Below are positions 11,298-20,644 of a stretch of DNA of 64,000 nt, one piece after another. The notes under the pieces were generated by a model. The model saw nothing but the letters and a program-made list of their open reading frames with translations. It had not been told where the DNA came from and did no database searches. The translations under genes were made by a program, and so were the position numbers. The DNA lies in the NCBI GenBank assembly GCA_033032865.1, contig JAWHQI010000099.1, positions 2,861,001-2,925,000 of the forward strand, written 5' to 3'. Every line of letters starts with the position of its first letter. The stretch's first letter is position 1. Source of the DNA: Dactylorhiza incarnata. Its lineage: Eukaryota > Streptophyta > Magnoliopsida > Asparagales > Orchidaceae.

Positions 11298-12643
11298 TGT
11301 TGGACATGTGTGTCACATCCCTTTGTTTGAGAATAACAAATCTCAAATTGTATTTGATCTTTTATTTTGTGTGTTTATAGTGTGCAGGAACTATAGGTGC
11401 AATACTCCATAGGTAGAAAGCAGCAGAATTAAAAAATCTGGAATAATGCGCTACCGCCAGGCGCTAGCCGTCCGACGAAATTGAAGTTGCGTTCGACGAA
11501 AAGTTAGGTCGACGAAAATTTCGTTCGACGAAATTTCGTTCGACGAATTTGGCTCCGTTCGACGAAATTTGCGTTCGACGAACTTGAAGCTCCGATCGAC
11601 GAAAGTTCGTTCTGCCACGACACCGACAGTTTTCGCTACCGCCAGTGTTAGCGCTACCACCTGCCGCTATCTCAAATTTGTGCACAGCGCCATGCCACTG
11701 ACGGTTTCGCAACTGCTCCACACGAACGCTACCGCAGGCGCTAGGAGATACCGCAGGCGCTATCGTTAAGTTCTATAAAATGATGGGCTCTCTCTCGTTT
11801 TGAGTTGGTCCATCCCAGAGAGGTTGCTTGTGCCACAATTCCAGTGTTGTTATGCTGTCGAAGATGGATCTCCCACAAAAAGCTTAAGGAGAATTCTGGA
11901 GGAGGACTACGCCACGCTACATCCGAAGAAAGATCGCTTCAACCTCGCTTATGCTACAGCGATCCTTCATCCTCGACTCCAGAGATCTCATATAGGGAGT
12001 TTTATTATTGTTATCATTATTTTCATTCCATCCTTTTTGTAACCATTTAGAGAATTTGCCTTGTGTTGGCGACTAGGTCTGGGTAGGACTTAGGGGGAAA
12101 TTCGCCTTGTGTTGGTGACTAGGTCTAGGTGATTAGATCTAGGGGGTGCTCGAGGCCATATCCGGGGAAGGATTGGCTAGAGCGGCTTGAGGCCATATCC
12201 GGGGAAGGATAGGCTAAAGCCAACCGGTTTGTGGGGATAAAAGTCGGTATAGAAAAGGAAAAGATATTTACTTTTGTACGCCTCCGTTTTCTAGCGATAT
12301 TGAAATCAAATTTATGTAAACACCTTTTTAAATAAATACAATCATGTCTCTATTTGTGTTTACTTGATTTCTCTCCTTTGGCATTATCTCTAAAATATTG
12401 GTTACAAAGTTTTCAATTCAAATTACATTATCTAAATTGTTTATTTCAATCTCTTAATCACATAACAATTTAGTACTTATTTCTAAAATTGAAAATTATG
12501 ATATTCTCACAAATTAGCTAAATTGTCATTTTGCCTTTCTCATATTATAAAACAATTTAGTAATTTTCATAAAATTATAAGAAAGAAATTTTTATTCCCT
12601 TATTCACCCCCCCCCCCCTCTAAGGGCGTCGTAAGATCCAACA
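11298..12643 (+). repeat. Element C 3' LTR
   Basis: It has the same TGTTGGACATG start and CAACA end as the 5' LTR, with scattered substitutions (about six in the first 125 bases). TATA box at 11773-11781. The C-tract before TCTAAGG is shorter than in the 5' copy. It is followed directly by the CAAGC duplication. Confidence 0.93.
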
Positions 12644-13514
12644 CAAGCTAACACTGATAATCTTAAGAAGCTTGTCACTCAAAGTGGCAAAGCAATAGAT
12701 CATTCTGTTCAGTGCATGGGTAAAGTTTTAGAACAAACTATCCAGGTCAGAAAAATTCAAGACACCATTGAAGGAAAAGCTGAGGAAAATACTTTTAAGA
12801 TCATAGATGAGATTGGACAGTTCAAGGAATCTGTACTCCAAACCCTATCTGTAGAAGTCAGAAAGGGGGAGGATAAAATGGCAGAGCTTTTGGATTATCA
12901 AGTCTCTCAGCTTCAAAGAAATTGGGTTGATCAGTTTGAACAGTTAAATTTTGGTGTTCAGAAGCAGATTGCAGATATCAATGCTTACACTTCAAAGACT
13001 GCAGTGTGGCTGCATAATGAGATCTTTCTAGAGTTTGTAATCCATCCTGATCAACCTCAATTTTCACCTAGACCTGAAGGGCAACCTGGATATGTTCCTC
13101 ATGTTGACTATACTCAAGTCTGGCCTGCAGACCAATCTGATGTTCAGTCCAGAGTGCCAGGGTCAAGGAAAAGGAAGTATGGAGAAGGTCCTTCTGCTAG
13201 TAGGTCTATCCCTGGAAGAATTTCTGAAGGATCAAGTAAGGGTATTGCAGTAGAAGCTGCTGAAACAATGGAGTCCAGATTCAAGGGTAATCATTCTTGA
13301 CACCCTCAAGCTAGTAAATGATGGTGGCATGAAGGTTCAAGATTACTACAGTTAGGAAGAGTGGAAGAAGTATGAAATGAGCATGACTAAGAGAAGGATT
13401 CATTACAGAACTCATGGATATGACAATCCACAAGGTCCACCTCCTCCTCCAAAGTATCATCCCAAGCCTTATGCCTATTTCAAGAGACATGAAAAGAAGA
13501 GAAGGAGTCATTGA
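12644..13514 (+). pseudogene. Element A env-like accessory ORF, 3' part
   Basis: This continues the reading interrupted by element C. CAAGC (12644-12648) is the right copy of C's target duplication. The stretch to 13300 is open and similar to the coiled-coil C-terminal half of E's accessory protein, with shared landmarks such as EVRKGE and VWLHNE. After 13300 reading must change frame. A stop near 13352 and a terminal Pro-rich, Lys/Arg-rich tail (PPPPPKYHPKP-like) end at TGA 13512-13514, matching the tail of E. A GGGGGAG motif lies near 12866. Confidence 0.8.
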
Positions 13515-13716
13515 AGGATAGGATCTTAGACCTTTCAAAATCTTCTATTAGAGAGATTGTGTGAACTCTAATCCATTTAAGACAATCTTGTTTATATATA
13601 TAATTTTTTATTTTGATGGTCTCTGCTGTTTCTTTATTATTTTTCTTCTGTGATGAGTAGTTTATATCTTTTATCATGTTGCAATTCATCTTAGTGCATA
13701 GGGTTCTGACTTCTAC

Positions 13717-13729
13717 AAATAGGGGAGAT
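13717..13729 (+). other. Element A polypurine tract
   Basis: AAATAGGGGAGAT directly before the 3' LTR, one G shorter than the AAATAGGGGGAGAT of element E at the same place. Confidence 0.85.
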
Positions 13730-15323
13730 TGTTGGGTATTGAATCCACAATATCCTAGATTTGTGAGAAGTCAACCTTGAACCAAGGTGAATTGCTAGTG
13801 TATTTGATATTGTCTCGTAGTTATGATCTTGCAGGTGATAGATGCTAAGTGTAGACCAATGTCAGATCATAATGGGACATTAAACATAGTCTCATGCAAT
13901 GTAATCCCTCATTGTGTGGAACATGGTGTAGACTCAGGTGTGATCTCTCAATTGGGATACACTTTATTTTCAACGCTCTTAAAGCTTGGAAGATGGAAGA
14001 GTTGTTGGTGTTCTAGAGAAGAAAGGAGTAATGTTCAGAAATTTTGCTAAGGGTATTTCTCGAGAAATCAAAGGTATCTCTCGAGAAATCCAATTCATTT
14101 CTCAAGAAGTCCTCTCTAGTTTTCGAGAAATTCTTCTATGTTTTCTATTCTTTTGTTTCTAAGGAATTTCTCGAGAAGTCCTTTATTTCTCGAGAAGTTG
14201 AATTCATTTCTCGATACGTCTTAATTGTTCTCGAGAAATCTTTTCTATTTTCCTTTGAAAGTTTTTCTCAGTGGTTTCTCGAGAAGTCTTATGTTCTCCC
14301 GAGAAATCGAAGCCATATCTCGAGAAGTCCCTTTATTCTCGAGAAATTCTCTTCCAGTCCTCTCGAAAGCTTTTTCCAGCCTTATCTCAGTTTCTTGCAT
14401 CCATTTCTCGAGATGTAAAGTTCATTTCTCGAGAAGTCAACTCTATTTCTCGAGAAATCCATATTGTCTCAAGAAAATTATTTTCTTCCTCTGCTGCTTT
14501 GAAATCCGGTTCCTGACGGGATTTTATTTTCTTCTGACGGACTTGACGACACGTGTGAACGGTGTTAAAGTTAATCTTACCATAAATCAAGGCCTCTTAG
14601 CCGTTACTTATGATTGATATATAAGGCTTCTATCTGGTCTTATCTCAACCCTAATTATAATCTTTCTTATCTTCCATTCTATCGGATCATCGTGAAGAAA
14701 CTGCTACCTTCAGCCATTGTTGAAGGATCAATCTCTCTCTCTCAATCAATCGATTCCTTCTAAAGAAAATATTTGACAGATCAGCGCTCTAATCATCTAC
14801 AACAATCTATTGGATTGTGTCGAATCCTAAAAATCAGATCTGGGATTTCAATCGTTTCTCCCTCTTCTTCTAGCCAAAGTTTTTCAAGACTCGAGGAGGA
14901 AGAAGATCTCAGAAGTTCAGATCTGTAAAAGTTTTGTTAAGTATTTCATTGTACTCCATATCATTTTCTTGTAGGAGAGTTTTTCTCCGAGTTGTGGCAG
15001 AGTGTTTCTCCGAGTTGTAGGAGCAGTGCCTCCAAGTTTGTAGGAGATTTGTCTCCGAGTTGTAGGAGTTATGACTCTGAGATTGTAGGATCATTCTTGA
15101 TCTGAGATTTTGAGAAGTAGCCAAGGCTAGCTGTGGTACTAGATTGGTGAGGCTCGAAAGTGGAGTACCCAAGATCAGGGAACCACTATAAATTCCTTGT
15201 GTCGTCTATGATTGTGATTTGCTTTCTGTGATTATCTTTTTATTAAGTATTTATTCCGCAAAAGACACAGAATTCACCTATTCACCCCCTCTAGGTGATT
15301 TAGGTAGGCAACTAGATACTTCA
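13730..15323 (+). repeat. Element A 3' LTR
   Basis: It begins TGTTGGGTATTGAATCC and ends ATACTTCA after TTCACCCCCTCTAGGTGATTT, closely related at both ends to the LTR of element E (TGTTGGGTATTGTATCC...ATACTTTCA). It has a U3 palindrome array at 14055-14465 and a TATA box (TATATAAG) at 14618-14625. R/U5 contains repeated TTGTAGGAG...CTCCGAG words near 14970-15090, also seen in E. Length about 1594 bases. Confidence 0.92.
14055..14465 (+). repeat. U3 palindrome array (TTTCTCGAGAAA) of the element A LTR
   Basis: About 14 copies of a CTCGAG-centred palindrome, perfect at 14055-14068, end about 150 bases before the LTR TATA box. The same motif occurs upstream of the internal TATA box at 2656. Open frames through the array, rich in Ser, Arg and Glu, are artefacts of the repeat. 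Confidence 0.88.
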
Positions 15324-16900
15324 GAAACACTGCAACATAGTCTCACTTGTGAGTTGATTCTTTGTATTGACTCCTGCTATCAAGTTTCATATCACTTGAG
15401 TTGAAGGATGGTCTTTTTGGGTCATCCTGGATCTAGTTGAGTGATCTAGGATCTGCTCTTCTTCCTGGGCTATCACCTGCTCAGTGACAGTTGGAATTTC
15501 AGCCTCAGGTACTGGAATAGTATCTGTAGCTGGTACCCCTGGTGCTGCAGTTTCCTCTTCATCTGCTGCAGAGTCCTCATCCGAGTCAGTGTCAGTTTCT
15601 TGCTGTTCCTATTCTTGACATACTGATGGATGATCTACTATGCTCATCCTTTCAACATGCTATGCAAGATGATCTTCTTCCTGTAGAATAGGACTGGTGG
15701 AAGTTTCCTTCCCCTTATATACCATGTTAGTTTCATCAAAAACTATATGCATTGACTCCTCAATTTTGAGAGAGCTTTTATTGAAGCACCTATATGCCTT
15801 GCTTGATGAATAATATCCTAATAACATTCCATCATCAGCCTTCTTGTCAAATTTTGCAAGATGGTTTTTCCCATTGTTAGGGATAAAGCAAGAACACCCA
15901 AAGATTCTAAAGTAGGTGACTATGGGTGCCTTTCCCTTCAGCAGCTCATAGGGAGTCTTCAACTTAGTCTTGTGGATGAGACTTCTATTCAGAACATAAT
16001 TTGCAGTATTTACTGCCTCAGCCCAGAAGGAGTTTGGAAAGTTAGATTCAGCTAACAATGTTCTTCCTGATTCAATTAAGGTTGTATTTTTCCTTTCAGC
16101 CACCACATTTTGTTGGGGGGTCCTAGGAGCTGAAAAGCTTTGTCTGATTCCTTCATCCTCACAGAATCTACACATTAACTAATTCTCAAACTCAGTGTCA
16201 TGATCACTTCTGATCACAGCAACCTGTGTATTGAGTTTAGATTGAATCTGTCTAATGAATCTTGAGAGGATCTTGAAGGTGTCTGACTTAGCTTTTAGAA
16301 AAAACACCCAACTGAACCTAGAGAAGTCATCAACAATGACTAAGGTGTAGGACTTGCCTGCTAAGCTTTGAGTGGAGATGTGACCAAATAGGTCCATGTG
16401 CAACAGGAAAAGGATTCTAGGAGAATCATTCTTACCAATTGGTTTGAATGAGGCTTTGATCTGCTTCCCTAGTTGGCAGGCTCTACAGGAGTGGTCTTTA
16501 TTGAATTTACCATTTGGTAGACCCCTGACTAAGTTCAGTTTGGAAAGTTTGGCTATAGTCTTAAAGTTAAGGTGACTAAGCCTACTATGTCACAACTCAT
16601 TATTTTCTAATTGGGAGTTAAACAAGCAGATCTCAAACTTTGTGTACTCAAAGTCTACAACATATACTTTACCCTTTCTGAGACCAGTCAAAACTGTTTG
16701 ATCAGTCTTAGAGCTAACTATATGACACAAGGACTTAGTGAATACAACTTTGTATTCACCATCACACAGCTGACTAATGCTGAACAAATTATGTTGAAGT
16801 CCTTCAACATAAGCTACTTTAGCAAAGGAGATTTCTCCAATCCTGAGCAAACCATATCCTTTGGTTTGATCAGAGCGGGAGTTCCCAAAAATTACCTTGG
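15324..16900 (-). pseudogene. Element B pol fragment (end of protease region, integrase, linker), broken
   Basis: Read on the minus strand from 16900 down, it continues the protease-region reading that ends at 28373, on the other side of element E. It then shows the GAG-pre-integrase region (HSRLSHLNF, CRACQLGK), integrase core (HMDLFGH, RSDHDTEF, QQNVVAERKN) and the IN-RT linker, which runs to the boundary with element A at 15324. Stops occur near 16589 and 16178, and near 15640 and 15390 in the linker. Altered conserved residues include DHG to DHD and QNG to QNV. RT and RNase H would lie left of element A, outside the window. Confidence 0.9.
16896..16900 (+). other. Target-site duplication of element E, left copy (CTTGG)
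   Basis: CTTGG lies immediately before the LTR start at 16901 and again at 28368-28372 after the 3' LTR. It lies within element B's pol. Confidence 0.96.
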
Positions 16901-17210
16901 TGTTGGGTATTGTATCCACAATAGCCCTGATTTGAAGAAGTCCCCTTCAAACTAGGATGAATTGTAGTTGTATTTGATTATGCTCTTTAGCTGTGTTGTG
17001 ACAGGTCATTCCATTCTAGGTACAAACCAATGTCAGTTTTCAATGAGCCGTCAAACACAGGCTTGTGCAATGTAATCCCTCATTGTATAGACCAAAGTGT
17101 TGGCTCATGTGAAATCTCTCTATTGGGATGTACCTCATTTCCTAAGTGCAAGAAAAGGAGGACTGGAGCTGTTGATGGACTTTCCATAGAAAGGAAGTTT
17201 TTCCAAGTAA

Positions 17211-17420
17211 AATTCGGTTATATCATTCAGAGACGTATAGTCGAATTCGACTATATAGTTGGGATGGATATAATCGAATTCGGTGGATCTTAGTTCGAAT
17301 TCCTTTGAAGAATTAGATTAACCGAATTCGGTTATTAAATTCGGTCATCGCAATTCGGTTATATCATTTAACCGAATTCGATTCGGATTCTTCCATTCGG
17401 TTATTCCATTTAACCGAATC
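17211..17420 (+). repeat. U3 palindrome array (AACCGAATTCGGTT) of the element E LTR
   Basis: Perfect AACCGAATTCGGTT is at 17320-17333, with several partial copies (TCGAATTCGA, CGAATTCGG, AACCGAATTCGATTCGG) around it. The array ends about 118 bases before the LTR TATA box. The same motif is used at 23849-23960 before the accessory ORF. An identical copy is in the 3' LTR at about 27302-27511. Confidence 0.88.
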
Positions 17421-17537
17421 GGTCTGCAATAATTCTTCCGGTTCATTTTTGAATGCGCGTTTCCTAGGGCTTCTTCCATGTACAGTACACGTGGAGTTAG
17501 ATCCGTATTTCGCGTTTATGACCGTTGTAGAAGACAG

Positions 17538-17545
17538 TATAAATA
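17538..17545 (+). promoter_or_regulatory. Element E LTR TATA box
   Basis: TATAAATA in the 5' LTR, downstream of the U3 palindromes. The 3' LTR copy is at 27629-27636. It is the likely core promoter of the genomic RNA, by position. Confidence 0.75.
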
Positions 17546-18278
17546 CCTAAGGATTATTTCCAGATAACAACAATCAAAGATTGAAGAAGAAATCGCATAT
17601 TATCTCTAACGGCCGACTGTTCTCACGAAAGTGATTCGTCTCCGACATAGCCAGCGATTATTGTTTCGTCTTCTAAAGATTCAATCGACAAGATCAAGAT
17701 CTGATTTGCTCTCATCTTCTGTTGATCAAGTCGATTCAAGTTCTCAGATCTAGCTTCAAATCGTTTTCAAGATTTCTTCATTCTTCATTCACAAAGGACT
17801 GAAGTTCAAGGCTAAGAAGAAGGAATCTATTTCTCAAGATCTGAAGAAGAACTTCATCTGAAGTTTAAGAAGATTGTTTCCAATCTACGTTGTGTTGTAA
17901 TAAACATTTTTATAAACTTTGTAGGAAGCTTGCTTCCGAGTGTTGTGTAGATCCTTGGTTAAGGATTGAGTTGTAGGAGTTGTTTTTACTCCGAGTTGTA
18001 GGAGTGGTGCACTCCGAGTTGTAGGAGTTGTTACTCCGAGGTGTAAGATTATTTTGATCTGAGTTTGGTGAAGTAGCCGAGTCTAGCCTCGAAGAGCTAG
18101 ATAGGCGAGGCGGGAAAGAGGAGTACCCACATCGGGGAACCTCTATAAAATCCTTGTGTCTGAGCTGTGCTTTATTGTGTGCTTTTCTGTGTTAAATTTT
18201 TTAATTCCGCGTAAAGACATAGAATCCACCTATTCACCCCCCTCTAGGTGATTTAGGCCGCAACTAGATACTTTCAAT

Positions 18279-18289
18279 TGGTATCAGAG
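18279..18289 (+). other. Element E primer-binding site
   Basis: TGGTATCAGAG, starting two bases after the 5' LTR, is complementary to the 3' end of plant initiator-Met tRNA. The next base is G where the canonical site has C. Confidence 0.9.
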
Positions 18290-18354
18290 GGAGGTTGTTC
18301 GCTATAAGGTTAACACCTTGAACAAGGTCTCCTTATCTAGTTGCCTAAGCAAGT

Positions 18355-20637
18355 ATGTCTGGCATGGATAAGACCAAGGATTCCGTCAAGCTTCCAGTCT
18401 GCACAAAAGAGAATTTTCCTATGTGGAAGGAGAGAGTCAGATTCTTCATGGAGGCTGCTGATCCAAGAATATTTCAGATTGTGGAAGAAGGTCCTCATGT
18501 TCCTATGAAACCATCTTCCATAAACTCTACAATTATGGTCGCCAAGAAGATGCTGGAACTCACAAAGGATGAGATTGCACTGGTCTCTCTGGACAAGAAG
18601 GCAAAGAATATCATTGCAGGTGCAGTCGATGATTCCATGTTGCAGAATCTTCTTCACTGCAAGTCCGCCAAGGAAATGTGGGACTCTCTGGTTGTTCTGA
18701 TGGAAGGAACAGATGAAGTAAGGGATGATCGAAGATCATTGCTGAACCAAGAATACGAAGCCTTCAAGCAACGCTCTGGTGAATCCATTTCTGATACTTA
18801 TGAGAAGTTCTTTAAGATCGTAAATGGTCTTAGGAACTATGATCGTGAATTCACTACTGGCGAACTTAATGATAAATTCCTAAGATCCCTGACCAAAGAA
18901 TGGGACACTAAAGTTATAGCCATTAGAGAATTCGGAAAACTTGGATCAACGGAGCCACAAATGCTGTTTGGGAAGCTCTTGTCCCATGAATTGAAGTTGA
19001 ACACCCGTAAAGCTGAAGAAGAAGGAACCAGGGCCTCTGGAAGGGAGAAGTCCACTGCACTTAAAGCTGTAAGTTCAAGAAAAGGCAAGGCTCTCCCACC
19101 TGTCAGGAGATCCTCCTCTGATGAAGATAAATCTGATGCTAGCCCCTCAGGCTCAGAAATGTCAGATGAAGAGTTCTCTTTACTCTCCAAGCAGTTCAAA
19201 AAGTTCTTTAACAAACAAAGGAACATGAGAGGTCAAACCTCGTCTTCTCGTCATAGAAGATCAAACCGTAATGAGGATCATCACAAAAAGAAGCATGAAG
19301 ATGACAGGTATAAATCTAAACCTAGTAAACACTCTTCTAACGATATCATTTGCTATTGCTGTAATAAGCCAGGACACATAATTGCGGAGTGTCCATATAA
19401 GAAAAAGGAAGGCTCAAAGAAAGAGGATAAGAAATCCTACAAAGGTAGAAGGAAAGAAAAGAGCCTCATTGCAAAGAAGCCAAAAACTCTGAGTGACAGC
19501 GACTCAGAGGTGTCAAGCACTGATGAAGAAGCCTACTTTGGGCTTATGGCACAAACGGATGATGAAGCAAGCGACACCTCATATAAGGCAAAGGTGAATC
19601 TTCATACTCCTCTTTCTGCCTCTGAGTGTGAAACTGCATCCAGAGCAAATGAAGACTATTATTCACAGGATGAGTCAGAATTAATGACTCAGTACAAAGC
19701 TCTTTTGCAAAGCTTTGACAAATGCCGCAAGGTTGTCAGATCTCAAGCAAAAGAAATTGTCTCTCTCAAGAACGTGGAATCAGCTCTGAGAGAGGAAATC
19801 GAAAGATTAACTCCCCTCGGAAATGAAGTCCAATCCTTGAAGGAGGAATTAAGAAGCTCTACTGAATCATCAATTCTGAAAGAGAAACTTATAACTGAAC
19901 TGGAAGAAAAGCTGGTGGCAGAGAAGAAAATATCTGAAAGTTTCAACAAGCCAAAAAATGTTCTTCCTCTTATTTATAAGTTCTCCACTCCTGGGAAGGT
20001 TAGTGGCATTGGTCATGAGGCTGAAAGTAGTAAGGCTGCCGAGATAAAAGTCAAAAGAGGTAAAGGGAAGGCTGATCAAAGTCAACCTTCGTTCAAGAAG
20101 GTCGTTTTTCCGACAAACCCGCTTGACTTTGAAACATCCTATGGTCATCTCACTAGACCAATACCTGTTGAATCTAGCAATAGATATCAGGGATGGAGCC
20201 GACCTCGAAACTTTGACTCGACTCCTTTCAAGGCACCTTATGAAGAAGTAATTCTCAAAGACCATGGTCCATTTGTTCATGGATCAGTTAAAAAGAAAGC
20301 ACCAAAAGTTAAATCTGTTAGTGCTAAGCCTAATGAGAAGAAGGAACCCTGTGTTTGTTGCAAACATGAGGCATCCACCTCTAAGAAGGTTGCTCCTACT
20401 AGACCCCCCGTTCAAAAGGTAAAGCAGGAGAACAAGAGAAGGTACAACCGATTTGATTGTTGGTGCTGTGGCAAAGTTGGTCACTTCGCCATAGATTGCT
20501 GGTTTAATTACAGTTATGTTAAGACCCCACGAGGTAACAATGCTAGAGTGACTCCTCGCACTGTTAACACTCATGTTGGTGGTCATCTGACAAGGAACCA
20601 AGGACCCAAATCTATTTGGGTTCCTAAGGGCAATTGA
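18355..20637 (+). CDS. gag: Element E Gag (capsid/nucleocapsid polyprotein)
   Basis: This 760-residue Gag would form the virus-like particle and package the element RNA. Residues about 10-220 are a UBN2/DUF4219-type copia gag domain (FPMWKERVRFFM near 22-33, AKEMWDSL near 103). Two CCHC zinc knuckles are present: CYCCNKPGHIIAEC (333-346) and CWCCGKVGHFAIDC (702-715). Between them lies a long Lys/Glu/Ser-rich region, probably coiled-coil near 440-520. It ends in the IWVPKGN motif. Gag this long with two knuckles far apart exceeds the usual copia gag but fits Sirevirus gag. The ATG lies 66 bases after the primer-binding site. Pol follows in the +1 frame after two stop codons. Confidence 0.95.
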   Translation: MSGMDKTKDSVKLPVCTKENFPMWKERVRFFMEAADPRIFQIVEEGPHVPMKPSSINSTIMVAKKMLELTKDEIALVSLDKKAKNIIAGAVDDSMLQNLLHCKSAKEMWDSLVVLMEGTDEVRDDRRSLLNQEYEAFKQRSGESISDTYEKFFKIVNGLRNYDREFTTGELNDKFLRSLTKEWDTKVIAIREFGKLGSTEPQMLFGKLLSHELKLNTRKAEEEGTRASGREKSTALKAVSSRKGKALPPVRRSSSDEDKSDASPSGSEMSDEEFSLLSKQFKKFFNKQRNMRGQTSSSRHRRSNRNEDHHKKKHEDDRYKSKPSKHSSNDIICYCCNKPGHIIAECPYKKKEGSKKEDKKSYKGRRKEKSLIAKKPKTLSDSDSEVSSTDEEAYFGLMAQTDDEASDTSYKAKVNLHTPLSASECETASRANEDYYSQDESELMTQYKALLQSFDKCRKVVRSQAKEIVSLKNVESALREEIERLTPLGNEVQSLKEELRSSTESSILKEKLITELEEKLVAEKKISESFNKPKNVLPLIYKFSTPGKVSGIGHEAESSKAAEIKVKRGKGKADQSQPSFKKVVFPTNPLDFETSYGHLTRPIPVESSNRYQGWSRPRNFDSTPFKAPYEEVILKDHGPFVHGSVKKKAPKVKSVSAKPNEKKEPCVCCKHEASTSKKVAPTRPPVQKVKQENKRRYNRFDCWCCGKVGHFAIDCWFNYSYVKTPRGNNARVTPRTVNTHVGGHLTRNQGPKSIWVPKGN

Positions 20638-20644
20638 TTATTGA

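Larger units (their letters stand above)
4232..12643 (+). mobile_element. Element C: gag-only, non-autonomous Sirevirus-like copia element
   Basis: This complete insertion of 8412 bases is bounded by LTRs of 1347 and 1346 bases and a CAAGC duplication. It has a tRNA-Met-type primer-binding site, a broken gag reading (5626-7045), about 4.2 kb of AT-rich non-coding DNA and a polypurine cluster. No protease, integrase, RT or RNase H is recognisable, so movement would need proteins supplied by a partner. Stretches near 10.0-10.5 kb closely match the 3' non-coding region of element D (57.4-57.9 kb), which does carry pol, making D's family a likely helper. The LTRs differ from each other by a few percent by eye. 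Confidence 0.92.
1..15323 (+). mobile_element. Element A: 3' part of a decayed Sirevirus-like Ty1/copia element
   Basis: This entry covers pol from the integrase C-terminus onward, a palindrome-rich spacer, an env-like accessory ORF, a polypurine tract and the 3' LTR. The 5' LTR, gag and start of pol lie left of the window. Order and sequence match the intact element E (16901-28367), so A is a related older family. The accessory ORF is interrupted at 4231/12644 by element C. The right edge at 15323 abuts minus-strand pol of element B exactly, so A was inserted into B. Its target duplication would start at 15324 (GAAAC), but the partner copy is outside the window. Confidence 0.9.
16901..18276 (+). 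repeat. Element E 5' LTR
   Basis: It begins TGTTGGGTATTG and ends ACTTTCA. U3 carries CCGAATTCGG palindromes (about 17211-17420). TATA box TATAAATA at 17538-17545. R/U5 carries GTTGTAGGAG...CTCCGAG repeats (about 17920-18040) and the terminal CACCCCCCTCTAGGTGATTTAGG block. A 264-base open frame (17030-17293) is present in both LTR copies and is not considered a gene. Confidence 0.97.

Noticed and set aside
14044..14617. Several overlapping Ser/Glu/Arg-rich frames in element A's LTR
   Set aside because: All are generated by the CTCGAGAAA repeat, which is open in more than one frame.
17030..17293. Open frame of 87 codons in both LTRs of element E (also 27121-27384)
   Set aside because: It lies in U3, crosses the palindrome array, has no relative in element A's LTR and no recognisable domain. 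The duplication is simply that of the LTR.
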